A DNA stretch of 18,466 nucleotides. It comes from Phycisphaerae bacterium (GTDB taxonomy: Bacteria; Planctomycetota; Phycisphaerae; UBA1845; UTPLA1). Under the pieces are notes generated by a model. That model had not been told where the DNA came from, did not search any database, and saw only the letters and a list, made by a program, of their open reading frames with translations. Numbering within the stretch: the stretch's first letter is position 1; each line of letters opens with the position of its first letter. Below, one piece after another: positions 8,132-15,553 of the stretch. The stretch spans positions 1 to 18,466 of the forward strand of contig JAFGQA010000434.1 in the NCBI GenBank assembly GCA_016935885.1. Direction: 5' to 3'. The position numbers and the translations under genes were made by a program.

Positions 8132-9424
8132 TCACTTCGTCTCAACGACGGGCCCGGGACGCTTCTTGGGGAACGTGATCCCCTCGTCCACGTCGTGACA
8201 CTCGCTGCACACGGGCGGACGGTCGAACTTGCGGTCGATGTGACACCCTTCGCAATCGTGCTCCGCATGGGTCTCGTCCAACACCTGGCCCGTGACCTTG
8301 TGATCAAAGTTGTCCGGTTGCCACGCGGCGTGGCACGTGTTGCAGTCCCGGTCCAGCTTCTCAAAGCGGGCCGTCTTGTGGCACGCGCGGCAGTTGTTGT
8401 CCTTGTGGTACCGGCTCAACGGCCAGCCGGTGCTGGCGTGGTCGAACGGCTGAGGCTTGGGCTGGCCCTCTTTCCAATGGCAGCGATTGCAGTTTCCACC
8501 CTCCTCCGTGTCCGCCAGGTGGCACGCGACGCAGTCCTGATGGTGTTCCGCGAGGGTCCGCTTCTTCTGGACGTGTGTCTTGCCCACCTCGTGACACCGG
8601 GTGCAACTGTTCCCGCGGTGGCATTCGGCACACTTCAGGCCGAAACGGTGGACGTGCTCCCCGTGGCGGAAGATCACTTCCGTGCTCGGGCGGGCCTCGC
8701 CCGACGTTTGGTAGATCTCAACGTCCGGCGCCGGAATGGGCGGGTGCATCCTCCCGATCGCATCGTCAGCCGTGGCCGTTTCCTGCCCCCGGTCCGCACC
8801 ACTTCCTTCCCCGACGCGAGTGATGTGACACGCGCGGCACCTTGTGTCGTGACTCCACTCGCGGTGGCAGCCCATGCACTGGCGGTGATAAGCCCCCTTC
8901 AGACCCGGTTTCCGCATGTCCTCGTGTATGAAGGAAGCCTCGTGGCACGTCCGGCACGCGGGATGGGAAGCACCCTCCGGTGTGTAATGGTGACACATCG
9001 TGCACCCGTCCGCGATCTCCGCCCACTTGGCGTGGCCCGCATGGTCGAATGGCACCGGGCCGAAGTGGTCCGTGACGTCTTTGACATCCGACAGCATGTC
9101 CAGAAGAATCACGCCATCGGGCACATGCGTCTTCTTGAGTTCCTCGGCGAATTCCGCGGCACGCGGACGAGGGCATGGATGAAGGCACGGGTTCTCCGCG
9201 GAAGGGTGGTCGCACGTATGGCAGCGCCGGCAATCGCCTGTGAAGGCCCCAAGCGGCGCCACAACAGGTGGTCTCTCCGGCTCCGTGGTAGCGGTGGCAG
9301 GTTTCGGCTCTTCTTGTGCGAACGAAAACGAGCCCGTGACCGCTACGCTGACGCCCCCGATCATCACCATCATCCCGGCGATGACCCACCTTCGTACGCC
9401 GCTACGCTCGAGCATCTCGTTCAT
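8132..9424 (-). CDS. 13-haem periplasmic cytochrome c (HmcA-like role)
   Basis: A 430-residue exported protein with an N-terminal signal or anchor helix (about residues 11-36). It has thirteen CXXCH sites: CRRCH (C65), CTMCH, CRTCH, CMGCH, CRACH, CAECH, CTRCH, CVACH, CNRCH, CRACH, CNTCH, CEGCH and CSECH. Many free His residues (FDHAGH, FRHGEHVH, FDHASTG, FDHKVTG) look like distal ligands of class III-type bis-His haems. Right after the first haem site is an extra Cys cluster, C71-x8-C80-x3-C84. The ATG at 9424 overlaps the stop of the NrfD-like gene by 4 nt (ATGA) and has GAGG 6 nt upstream, so the two are probably translationally coupled. Next to an NrfD-like subunit and a four-cluster FeS protein it would be the periplasmic electron acceptor or donor of a Hmc/Nhc-like complex. 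That role is inferred from context; the fold family is not certain. Confidence 0.85.
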   Translation of the reverse strand: MNEMLERSGVRRWVIAGMMVMIGGVSVAVTGSFSFAQEEPKPATATTEPERPPVVAPLGAFTGDCRRCHTCDHPSAENPCLHPCPRPRAAEFAEELKKTHVPDGVILLDMLSDVKDVTDHFGPVPFDHAGHAKWAEIADGCTMCHHYTPEGASHPACRTCHEASFIHEDMRKPGLKGAYHRQCMGCHREWSHDTRCRACHITRVGEGSGADRGQETATADDAIGRMHPPIPAPDVEIYQTSGEARPSTEVIFRHGEHVHRFGLKCAECHRGNSCTRCHEVGKTHVQKKRTLAEHHQDCVACHLADTEEGGNCNRCHWKEGQPKPQPFDHASTGWPLSRYHKDNNCRACHKTARFEKLDRDCNTCHAAWQPDNFDHKVTGQVLDETHAEHDCEGCHIDRKFDRPPVCSECHDVDEGITFPKKRPGPVVETK

Positions 9425-10620
9425 GCCGTCCTCACTCTTCCGGGATGGGTGATCACCGGGAAGTAGGTCACGATGATCCGATAGATGAACATCAGCAGAC
9501 AAACCAGACCGATCGTTACCGCGAACTCACCGATCGCCGGGAAATAGCTCTTCACTGGATAGAGCGGCATAAACGCCACGAGGAACACATTGATCCGGTT
9601 GAGGGCCACGCCCAGCACAACCATCAGCGCCGCCCAGAACAGCCATTTCGGCGAGTTCCGCACCTTCGGCGACAGCAGCAACGCAAACGGCAGAATAACG
9701 CCGAAGACCATCTCAACGACGAAAAAGGTGCTTTGCACGCACCACCTAGAAGGCGTCAGGTAAACGTAGCTCCCACGGACGACCATGTCACCAATCTTGA
9801 AGCCCATGTAGGCACCCAGCAAAATGGGAATGTACTTCGCCAGCTTACTGAGGATGTGCATCTCCGGCTTGAGCTTCATCGCCCACGCGGCGTACAGTCC
9901 CTCGAAGATGACCATGGGAAAGCCCACCGCGATCGCCGACAGCAGGAACAGGATCGTCAGGATCGGTGTCCACCACAAAGGGTGCGTCTTCGTCGGGGCG
10001 ATCACCATCAGGTTGCCCAACGAGGACTGGTGGGCGCACGACAGAACGACACCGGCAATGATGAATAAAAACATCACCTTGTTAAGCTTGCCGTGGAGCC
10101 ATAGGCTGATGCGGCGAAGCGTCGGGAAACGCAGGTCATCCAGGAATCGTTCGCAGACGATCGGCACGAACTCGATGTACAGCACCGTGAGGTAGCACAT
10201 GACACACATGCCGACCTCGAACAACGCCGAGTTCGGGCTCCACATCCACGGCATGGCCGGATGCCAGATGTTGTAGTACCGGCCAAGGTCCGCCATAAGC
10301 CCGATGCCGACAAACGTGTAGCCCAACATCGCCGTCAGCAAGGCCGGGCGGACCACCGCGTGGAAATGTTCTCGATGAAAGATGTGGACCAGCGCCGACG
10401 TCGTGAACCCCCCCGCCGCCAGCGCGACACCCGTGGCCACGTCGAAGGCGATCCACAATCCCCATGGGTGCTGCTGGTCGAGATGCGTGACCGAACTGAG
10501 GCCGAAGATGAATCGATAGATGGCGAAGCAGAGCCCCACTGCCACCAGAAAAAGCATGACCCAAACGCCCGGCGTAAACAGCTTCCGATCGACGGGCAAC
10601 GGCTCGTGGTGTTCACTCAC
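9421..10620 (-). CDS. NrfD/HybB-like integral membrane subunit (HmcC/PsrC family)
   Basis: A 399-residue polytopic protein of the NrfD/PsrC superfamily, the quinone-binding membrane subunits of Hmc, Hyb, Qrc and polysulfide reductase complexes. Hydrophobic helices fill most of it. HPWGLWIAFDVATGVALAAGG and the following G-F-T-T-S-A-L-V-H are typical of the HybB/HmcC branch. About ten helices are expected. The start is decided by the ribosome site: AGGAG at 10633-10629 lies only 2 nt from the first GTG (10626) but 8 nt from the second GTG (10620), which I therefore chose. It follows the FeS protein gene by 83 nt and overlaps the 13-haem gene by 4 nt. It likely moves electrons between menaquinone and the periplasmic FeS and haem subunits. 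Confidence 0.88.
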   Translation of the reverse strand: MSEHHEPLPVDRKLFTPGVWVMLFLVAVGLCFAIYRFIFGLSSVTHLDQQHPWGLWIAFDVATGVALAAGGFTTSALVHIFHREHFHAVVRPALLTAMLGYTFVGIGLMADLGRYYNIWHPAMPWMWSPNSALFEVGMCVMCYLTVLYIEFVPIVCERFLDDLRFPTLRRISLWLHGKLNKVMFLFIIAGVVLSCAHQSSLGNLMVIAPTKTHPLWWTPILTILFLLSAIAVGFPMVIFEGLYAAWAMKLKPEMHILSKLAKYIPILLGAYMGFKIGDMVVRGSYVYLTPSRWCVQSTFFVVEMVFGVILPFALLLSPKVRNSPKWLFWAALMVVLGVALNRINVFLVAFMPLYPVKSYFPAIGEFAVTIGLVCLLMFIYRIIVTYFPVITHPGRVRTA

Positions 10621-10635
10621 GCTCACAACTCCTAC

Positions 10636-10700
10636 ATCGATTGACGATTGACAATGGGGGATTGACGACGAATCCCCAATACTCCACCGTCACTCCCCAA
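10636..10700. repeat. GATTGAC-type heptamer repeats and a hairpin between the FeS and NrfD genes
   Basis: GATTGAC repeats occur at the left end, and GGGGATT and AATCCCC form a 7-bp stem around a GACGACG loop. The same heptamer, in the other orientation, is tandemly repeated after sdhA at 16462-16503. The element sits inside the 83-nt gap of a presumed operon, where it may affect mRNA processing; this is inference. Confidence 0.5.
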
Positions 10701-10703
10701 TCG

Positions 10704-11603
10704 TTAACCTTCACTCGCTTCCGGCTTGGTCAGCCACATGGCCGCTCCCAGTAGCCCGTACCACATCAGCGGCGGCAGGAAATACTTGAACTCGCCGTGT
10801 TGGATCTTCTCCGTCAAACGCGGCGGGGCCTTGTGGCCGAAGTGCTTGAAACCGATCTCCTCGAACGGCACGCTGGATAGCCATAACCATGACGTCCCCC
10901 CAGCCTCGTGCTCGCCGTAGACGTGATCGATGTACACGTCGGGATTGTCGCGAATCCGCCTGTGCGCCTCCTCCAGCAAGTGGCTCCGTTTGCCGTACGT
11001 CATCACCTCCTCCGGACAGATCTTCACGCACGCTGGAACGTCCTGCTTGTCCGGAACCAAGTGGGCGCACAAGTTGCACTTGCGAACCTGCGGCGTCAGC
11101 GGCATGTTGTAGTCATACGTGGGAATCTCGAACGGGCAGGCGACCATGCAATAACGGCAACCCATGCACCGATTCTTGTCGTAAACAACCGGGCCGTCCT
11201 TCCGCTTGCTGAAGGCGCTGACGATGCAGGCCGACATGCAGGCCGGGTCGATGCAGTGCAGGCAGTTGAACTTGTTGTAGATCGGCTTGGATGCGTCCTT
11301 GGGGTTGGCGTATTGGTTGATCACCGTGTGCGACCGCGGATACGGACGCCGAGGCTGCTCCATCACCGACTTGTCCTCGAACGTAGGGATCGCAGGCGGA
11401 TTGAAACCAGCCGCATCCTGGCACGCGTACTCGCACCGGCGGCACCCGATGCACTTCGTGGTGTCCACCAGCACGCCCATCAACTCATCCCACGGCTCAA
11501 CCGCCTCGGACGCCTTGGCCGGCTCGACGGCGATACCCGTGGTTGCCCCTCCGAGCCCCAACAGTCCCATCGTCTTCAAGAAAACGCGCCGATCCGAATG
11601 CAT
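10704..11603 (-). CDS. Tat-exported four-cluster ferredoxin-like subunit (HybA/HmcB-like)
   Basis: A 299-residue iron-sulfur electron-transfer subunit. It opens with a Tat signal, MHSDRRVFLKTMGLLGLGG (twin Arg at 5-6), so it is folded before export and faces the periplasm. Four [4Fe-4S] Cys sets are visible: C51/54/57/61, C114/117/122/126, C146/149/152/156 and C176/179/192/196, the arrangement of the DmsB/NrfC/HybA group. A C-terminal hydrophobic segment (PPLMWYGLLGAAMWL) would anchor it to the membrane, as in HybA and HmcB. The start at 11603 is supported by the Tat motif and by GAGG 8 nt upstream; the frame is open further up, to 11726, without homology. It is the first gene of the cluster and is followed by the NrfD-like subunit, its usual partner. 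It would wire quinone-side electrons to the multihaem proteins. Confidence 0.9.
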   Translation of the reverse strand: MHSDRRVFLKTMGLLGLGGATTGIAVEPAKASEAVEPWDELMGVLVDTTKCIGCRRCEYACQDAAGFNPPAIPTFEDKSVMEQPRRPYPRSHTVINQYANPKDASKPIYNKFNCLHCIDPACMSACIVSAFSKRKDGPVVYDKNRCMGCRYCMVACPFEIPTYDYNMPLTPQVRKCNLCAHLVPDKQDVPACVKICPEEVMTYGKRSHLLEEAHRRIRDNPDVYIDHVYGEHEAGGTSWLWLSSVPFEEIGFKHFGHKAPPRLTEKIQHGEFKYFLPPLMWYGLLGAAMWLTKPEASEG

Positions 11604-11838
11604 TGAAACCACCTCACCACTGCGCCGGGCCACAGCGACGGAATCCCGCCGAATCACCGAAAAACGCGGAAGATTGCCGTCCGCAATCCGCGTGCCATCA
11701 ACCCGACACCTTCGTGCCGAGGCCACCGAACCAGACCACGCCTGACGATCCTCAGACAGCCGCGAACCACGAACATCGGCTCAGCGGGTGCGCCCCCTTC
11801 CACAGGTGGCTCAGCACCCCACAGAACCTGACACCGCG

Positions 11839-11874
11839 GGCCGACAGCATAACGCTCCGCCCGTCCGGTGTCTA
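11839..11874 (-). promoter_or_regulatory. Possible sigma70-type promoter of the FeS/NrfD/multihaem cluster
   Basis: On the minus strand TAGACA (11874-11869), a 17-nt spacer and TATGCT (11851-11846) match the -35 consensus at 5 of 6 and the -10 consensus at 4 of 6. Transcription would start near 11839 and leave a leader of about 235 nt. The whole gap 11604-11978 otherwise shows no gene or clear RNA structure. Confidence 0.35.
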
Positions 11875-11978
11875 CGTGCCACCCTCGAACAGGTCAAACG
11901 TCAGCGGGCTGAGAATCGAAGGCCGTTTCTCGTTTCCTTCCGCCCGAAGCCCCTGTACCACGGTTCCGAGACAGCTTC

Positions 11979-13922
11979 TTAGCCTTGCTTCTGCTTGGCG
12001 TGCAGCGCCTCGAACTCATCCATCAACTGGGCGAACAACTCCATCGTGTCCTCGATCGGCTTGGGCGTGGTCATGTCGACGCCGGCCAGCTTCAGCACAT
12101 CCAGCGGGTACTTGCTGCTGCCGGCCGAAAGGAACTTGATGTGCCCCTCGACGGCCCCGGGCTCCTCGTCGATGATCCGCCGGCCGATATTCGTCGCCGC
12201 GCAGTGGCTGGTCGCGTAGGTGTACACGTAGAAATTGCGGTAGAGGTGCGGGATCCGCAGGCCCTCGGCCTTGGCGCACTCGTCCATCACGATATCTGGG
12301 CCGTAGTACTTCTTGACAATCGCCCCGTACGTCTCGCACAGGGAATCGCCGGTCAGCGCCTGGCCGGCCTCGGCCTGTTCGTGGATGGTCTTCTCGAACT
12401 CGGCGAACATCGTCTGACGAAAGACCGTCGTGCGGATGTTCTCGATGTCCTCCAGAAGGATGAGCATCTTCTCCATGTCGTCCTTGGCGTGGCCCAGCAG
12501 GTAGTGTGACAGCAGAACCTCGTTGACCGTCGAGGCAACCTCGGCGCAGAAGCTTGCGTAGCCCGCGTAAACGAGGGGCTGATTCTTGATCGTGTGCCAC
12601 GAATGCATGGTGTGGCCCAACTCGTGAGCCGTGGTGGATCGGTCGTTGCGAGTGCCGTGGTAGTTCAGCAACATGAACGGATGAGGCGCCAGCGGCGTGC
12701 CCCAACTGAAGGCACCGCTGTGCTTGTTCTCGGTTTCATAGACGTCGAGCCACTGCGAGTTGAACGCCCTTCGTGCCGTCGAGACGTAACCGTCGCCGAG
12801 CGGCTCCAAGGCGGCCAGGATCGTCTCTGTCGCCTCATCATACGGTATGCTCTCGTCTGGTGCGCTGAGCATCGGCACGCGCAGGTCGTAGCGGTGTACT
12901 TCGTCAATGCCCATCACCTTCTTGCGCAGCGCGGTGTAGCGATGCAGCTTGGGCAAGTGCTTGTTCACCGTGGCGATCAGGTTCTCGACCACCTCGACGG
13001 GAATGCCCGGCCCGTTGAGCGCCGACTCCAGCGAGGACTTGAAGCCACGGGCCTTGGCGTAGAACATGTGCTGCTTGACCTGCCCGCTGAGGATGGCCGA
13101 GATCGTGTTTCGCTTGTCGAGGTACACGTTGTGCAGACCGAAGAAGACGTCCTTGCGCAGGCGCCGGTCCGGTGAATAAATGTACTGGTAGTACTTCGCG
13201 GAACTGAGTTTGAACTCCTTGCCGTCGGCGTCCTTGACCGTGGGAAAGTCTAGGTCGGTGTTCTGGAGGCGGCCGAAGATCGTGTTGAACGCCCCCGTTA
13301 CGTCACCAGCCATGGCCAGCAGTTCTTCCTCCCGCGGTGAGAGGATGTGCTCGCGCTGGCGGTAGATATCGTCGAACTCGTGGCGATAGACGGCCAGCTT
13401 ATCGTCTTCGTCCATCCACGAGGCGACCTTCTCCCGCGGCAGGGCAAGGACCTCGGGCACGAACCAACTGACCGCCTCGCTCGCCCGGGTGCTGAGCGAC
13501 TCTGCACGCTCGAATCGGCCGACCGCCTCGTTGTTCTTCATGTCCAGGTAATACGCCAGGCCCGCGTACTGATACACGCGGCCCAGCTCCGCGAAGGTCC
13601 GGTCGCGATGCTGCAACGCCGTGAGCAGCGCGTCGGCCGACTGACCCAGCTTGCCCTTCATCGCGGCGAGGATCTTGATCTTCATCTCGACGTCTTTGAA
13701 GGCCGCCTCCCAGGCCGCCTCGTCGGCAAACAGGTCCGTCAGGTTCCAGCGATACTTCTCGTCGATGTCCGCCCACTTCGGCGGGCCCGCCGGCCCCTCG
13801 TCCGGGGCGAGGACCATGCCCTCCTGGGCGTTGACGATCGAGACAATCCCCTGTCGAGAATCACTGAATACAGAAGCCATCACAACACCTGCGGTAATCC
13901 AGAAACACCATCGAATACTCAT
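11979..13922 (-). CDS. Exported oligoendopeptidase F-like M3 zinc metallopeptidase
   Basis: A 647-residue M3-family metalloprotease that cleaves short peptides. The zinc site is AHELGH at 432-437 (HEXXH, His433 and His437). Downstream ENIRTTVFRQTMFAEFE matches the PepF region supplying the third ligand Glu. WNLTDLF near residue 60 is the usual PepF opening. Unlike the mostly cytoplasmic PepF enzymes, this one starts with a hydrophobic segment, MSIRWCFWITAGVVMASVF, and a ~45-residue leader, so it is probably secreted or membrane-attached. The start at 13922 has AGGTGGG 6 nt upstream and begins the signal peptide; the in-frame start at 13955 is unlikely. It is divergent from the retron and appears to be a single-gene unit. 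A periplasmic peptide-degrading role is inferred. Confidence 0.88.
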   Translation of the reverse strand: MSIRWCFWITAGVVMASVFSDSRQGIVSIVNAQEGMVLAPDEGPAGPPKWADIDEKYRWNLTDLFADEAAWEAAFKDVEMKIKILAAMKGKLGQSADALLTALQHRDRTFAELGRVYQYAGLAYYLDMKNNEAVGRFERAESLSTRASEAVSWFVPEVLALPREKVASWMDEDDKLAVYRHEFDDIYRQREHILSPREEELLAMAGDVTGAFNTIFGRLQNTDLDFPTVKDADGKEFKLSSAKYYQYIYSPDRRLRKDVFFGLHNVYLDKRNTISAILSGQVKQHMFYAKARGFKSSLESALNGPGIPVEVVENLIATVNKHLPKLHRYTALRKKVMGIDEVHRYDLRVPMLSAPDESIPYDEATETILAALEPLGDGYVSTARRAFNSQWLDVYETENKHSGAFSWGTPLAPHPFMLLNYHGTRNDRSTTAHELGHTMHSWHTIKNQPLVYAGYASFCAEVASTVNEVLLSHYLLGHAKDDMEKMLILLEDIENIRTTVFRQTMFAEFEKTIHEQAEAGQALTGDSLCETYGAIVKKYYGPDIVMDECAKAEGLRIPHLYRNFYVYTYATSHCAATNIGRRIIDEEPGAVEGHIKFLSAGSSKYPLDVLKLAGVDMTTPKPIEDTMELFAQLMDEFEALHAKQKQG

Positions 13923-14039
13923 CGTATACCCACCTTTCACGTCGAATCCATGCAACGATTCGCAGTGTTCGCCAGCGGGTCATCATAAAGGGGCCCGAAG
14001 ATAATACAAGATCGTCGTCTCGGCGAGCGCCATCGGCGA

Positions 14040-14076
14040 TTGCTTTCGCCAAACATCTGTGTCACAATGTTCGCCG
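14040..14076 (+). promoter_or_regulatory. Possible promoter of the retron ncRNA
   Basis: TTGCTT (14040-14045), 17 nt, then CACAAT (14063-14068). The predicted start falls at about 14075-14076, exactly the first base of the ncRNA a1 arm. The boxes are weak (3 of 6 and 4 of 6), so the support is mainly the coincidence of position. Confidence 0.33.
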
Positions 14077-14232
14077 ATGCGGGGCCGGGCGTTTTAGGGT
14101 CCTGGCAACAGGATGTTCGGGGATACCCCGAACGAGCCGATTCGCTGACGTTCCTGACGGGCCGTTTTGCCCACAGTCGCTCGGACTGTGTGCAATACGG
14201 CGGCCGAGCGTTGTAAAACCTCGCCCCGCGTC
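14076..14232 (+). ncRNA. Retron msr-msd non-coding RNA
   Basis: The element lies just upstream of the reverse transcriptase gene, with the layout of known retrons. The a1 arm (14076-14096) pairs with the a2 arm (14214-14232): ten contiguous pairs from 14076/14232 to 14085/14223, then GGG and GTTTTA blocks with single bulged bases at 14086 and 14090, about 19 pairs in all. The a1 arm ends in TTTTA followed at once by G14097, the expected place of the branching guanosine, as in retron Ec86 (CCTTA-G). The msr part then has TCCTG-GCAA-CAGGA (14100-14113) and a perfect 8-bp hairpin, GTTCGGGG-ATA-CCCCGAAC (14115-14133). The msd part has a long hairpin, 14161-14178 with 14184-14201: 16 pairs, two single mismatches and loop GCTCG. 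The fold was done by eye, so the exact msd ends are not known. Confidence 0.82.
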
Positions 14233-14275
14233 TTCTTCTCCGGACATTCATCCCGCCGGGCTTGTGAGGCGTGGC

Positions 14276-15523
14276 ATGAGCTACTGGGCCTGGGGCATCC
14301 TGGTTGTTGTTGCGATAGTCGTCATCTTCATCGCGCGGGTGACGCAGCGCAAACTGCCATCCGGCTTCTGGAGACCGGGATACTCCTGTGGATTCGCGCC
14401 GGGGGCCTGGAAACGTTGCGACAAGCGCGAGGGTGCCGACGCCGGCTTTCCTCGCGCGAAGGATGCTGAACGTCTCAAACCGTTGCCCGGCTTCAAGAAG
14501 CACCGACAGGCTCCGGCCGATCGTGGCCGCCTGGTGGCGTCAGGCCTGCCCGTTCTCGAATCCACCGACGACGTGCTCGCCTGGCTCGGGTTGGACCTGC
14601 GCTCCTTCCTTGCCCTGGCCGATCCCGGCGATCGCATTCGCCCTGGCAAGACCAACTACGTCGAGTGGACCGTCCCCAAGAAGCGACACGGCGTCCGGAT
14701 CATCTGTAGCCCCAAGCCGCGGCTCAAAGCGGTCCAGCATCGCATAAAAGATGAAATCCTCGATCACATTGTGCCCCACGAAGCCGCCCACGGCTTCGTC
14801 ATCGGCAGAAGCATCGTGACCAACGCCGAGCAACACGTCGGTCGGGCACTGATCGTCAACCTCGACCTGCGCAACTTCTTCGACTATGTGCGGTATCACC
14901 GGGTCATCGGTGTGTTCCGCTGGCTGGGTTACAGCCTACAGGCGTCGCGATCTCTGGCCTTGCTGTGCACGCATCGGCCCAACTTGAGCGCCCTTCACGA
15001 AGACCCCCCCGAGGCTTACGTCCGCCATGTCTTTCGTCATGCCGTTCAGGGTGCGCCCACAAGTCCCGCCCTGGCGAACCTTACGGTCTACCGCCTCGAC
15101 CGACGCGTGGCTGGACTGGCCCGTACCTTTGACGCGAGGTACACACGATACGCCGACGACTTGACCTTCAGCGGCGACGAACCATTCAAACGCGGTATGA
15201 TCCGTTTCCTGTCGCTCGCCAAGCAGATCATCGCTGAAGAAGGGTTCAGGCTGAATATGAGAAAGATGCGATTCATGCGGCCGAGCCAGCGCCAGCAGGT
15301 TACGGGCGTGATCGTCAACAAGAAGGTCAACGTCCGCCGCGAGGACTACGACCAACTCAAAGCCATAGTCCACAACGCAAGGAAGATAGGTAGTCTTGAA
15401 TCACAAAACCGCGAGAATCACCCCGACTTCCGCGCACATCTGCTCGGGCGTGCGGCGCACATCCGCCAGCTAAACGCTGCTCGCGGTCAGAGTCTCATCG
15501 ATCGAATCCACGCGATTGCGTAG
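14276..15523 (+). CDS. Retron-type reverse transcriptase with N-terminal transmembrane helix
   Basis: A 415-residue RNA-directed DNA polymerase that would copy the msd part of the RNA just upstream into msDNA. Catalytic motifs: LDLRNFF with Asp197, QGAPTSPALANL (258-269) and RYADDLTFSG with Asp294 and Asp295. Retron-specific marks are also present: NAEQH (183-187), matching the retron NAxxH motif, and VTGVIVN (342-348), matching the retron VTG motif. RT homology begins around residue 95; bacterial retron RTs are usually near 300-350 residues. The extra N-terminus holds one strong membrane helix (WGILVVVAIVVIFIARV, about 6-22) and then a basic linker. The ATG at 14276 is favoured because GAGG lies 6 nt before it; the GTG at 14264 is in frame. 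Only 43 nt separate it from the a2 arm. No effector gene is adjacent: pepF lies on one side, sdhB 30 nt beyond on the other, both on the opposite strand. Confidence 0.9.
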   Translation: MSYWAWGILVVVAIVVIFIARVTQRKLPSGFWRPGYSCGFAPGAWKRCDKREGADAGFPRAKDAERLKPLPGFKKHRQAPADRGRLVASGLPVLESTDDVLAWLGLDLRSFLALADPGDRIRPGKTNYVEWTVPKKRHGVRIICSPKPRLKAVQHRIKDEILDHIVPHEAAHGFVIGRSIVTNAEQHVGRALIVNLDLRNFFDYVRYHRVIGVFRWLGYSLQASRSLALLCTHRPNLSALHEDPPEAYVRHVFRHAVQGAPTSPALANLTVYRLDRRVAGLARTFDARYTRYADDLTFSGDEPFKRGMIRFLSLAKQIIAEEGFRLNMRKMRFMRPSQRQQVTGVIVNKKVNVRREDYDQLKAIVHNARKIGSLESQNRENHPDFRAHLLGRAAHIRQLNAARGQSLIDRIHAIA

Positions 15524-15553
15524 GCTGGCAGACCACCGGAGCTTGCCACCCGG

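Noticed and set aside
14115..14133. GTTCGGGG-ATA-CCCCGAAC as a transcription terminator
   Set aside because: No T-run follows and it lies inside the larger a1/a2-enclosed fold; better read as an msr hairpin.
14276..15523. Group II intron or diversity-generating retroelement RT
   Set aside because: No maturase or endonuclease domain, no intron domain V-like structure and no visible template/variable repeat pair; the NAxxH and VTG motifs and upstream a1/a2 RNA point to a retron.
15524..15553. Terminator between the RT and sdhB
   Set aside because: Only a weak CCGG...CCGG pairing is seen with no T-run.
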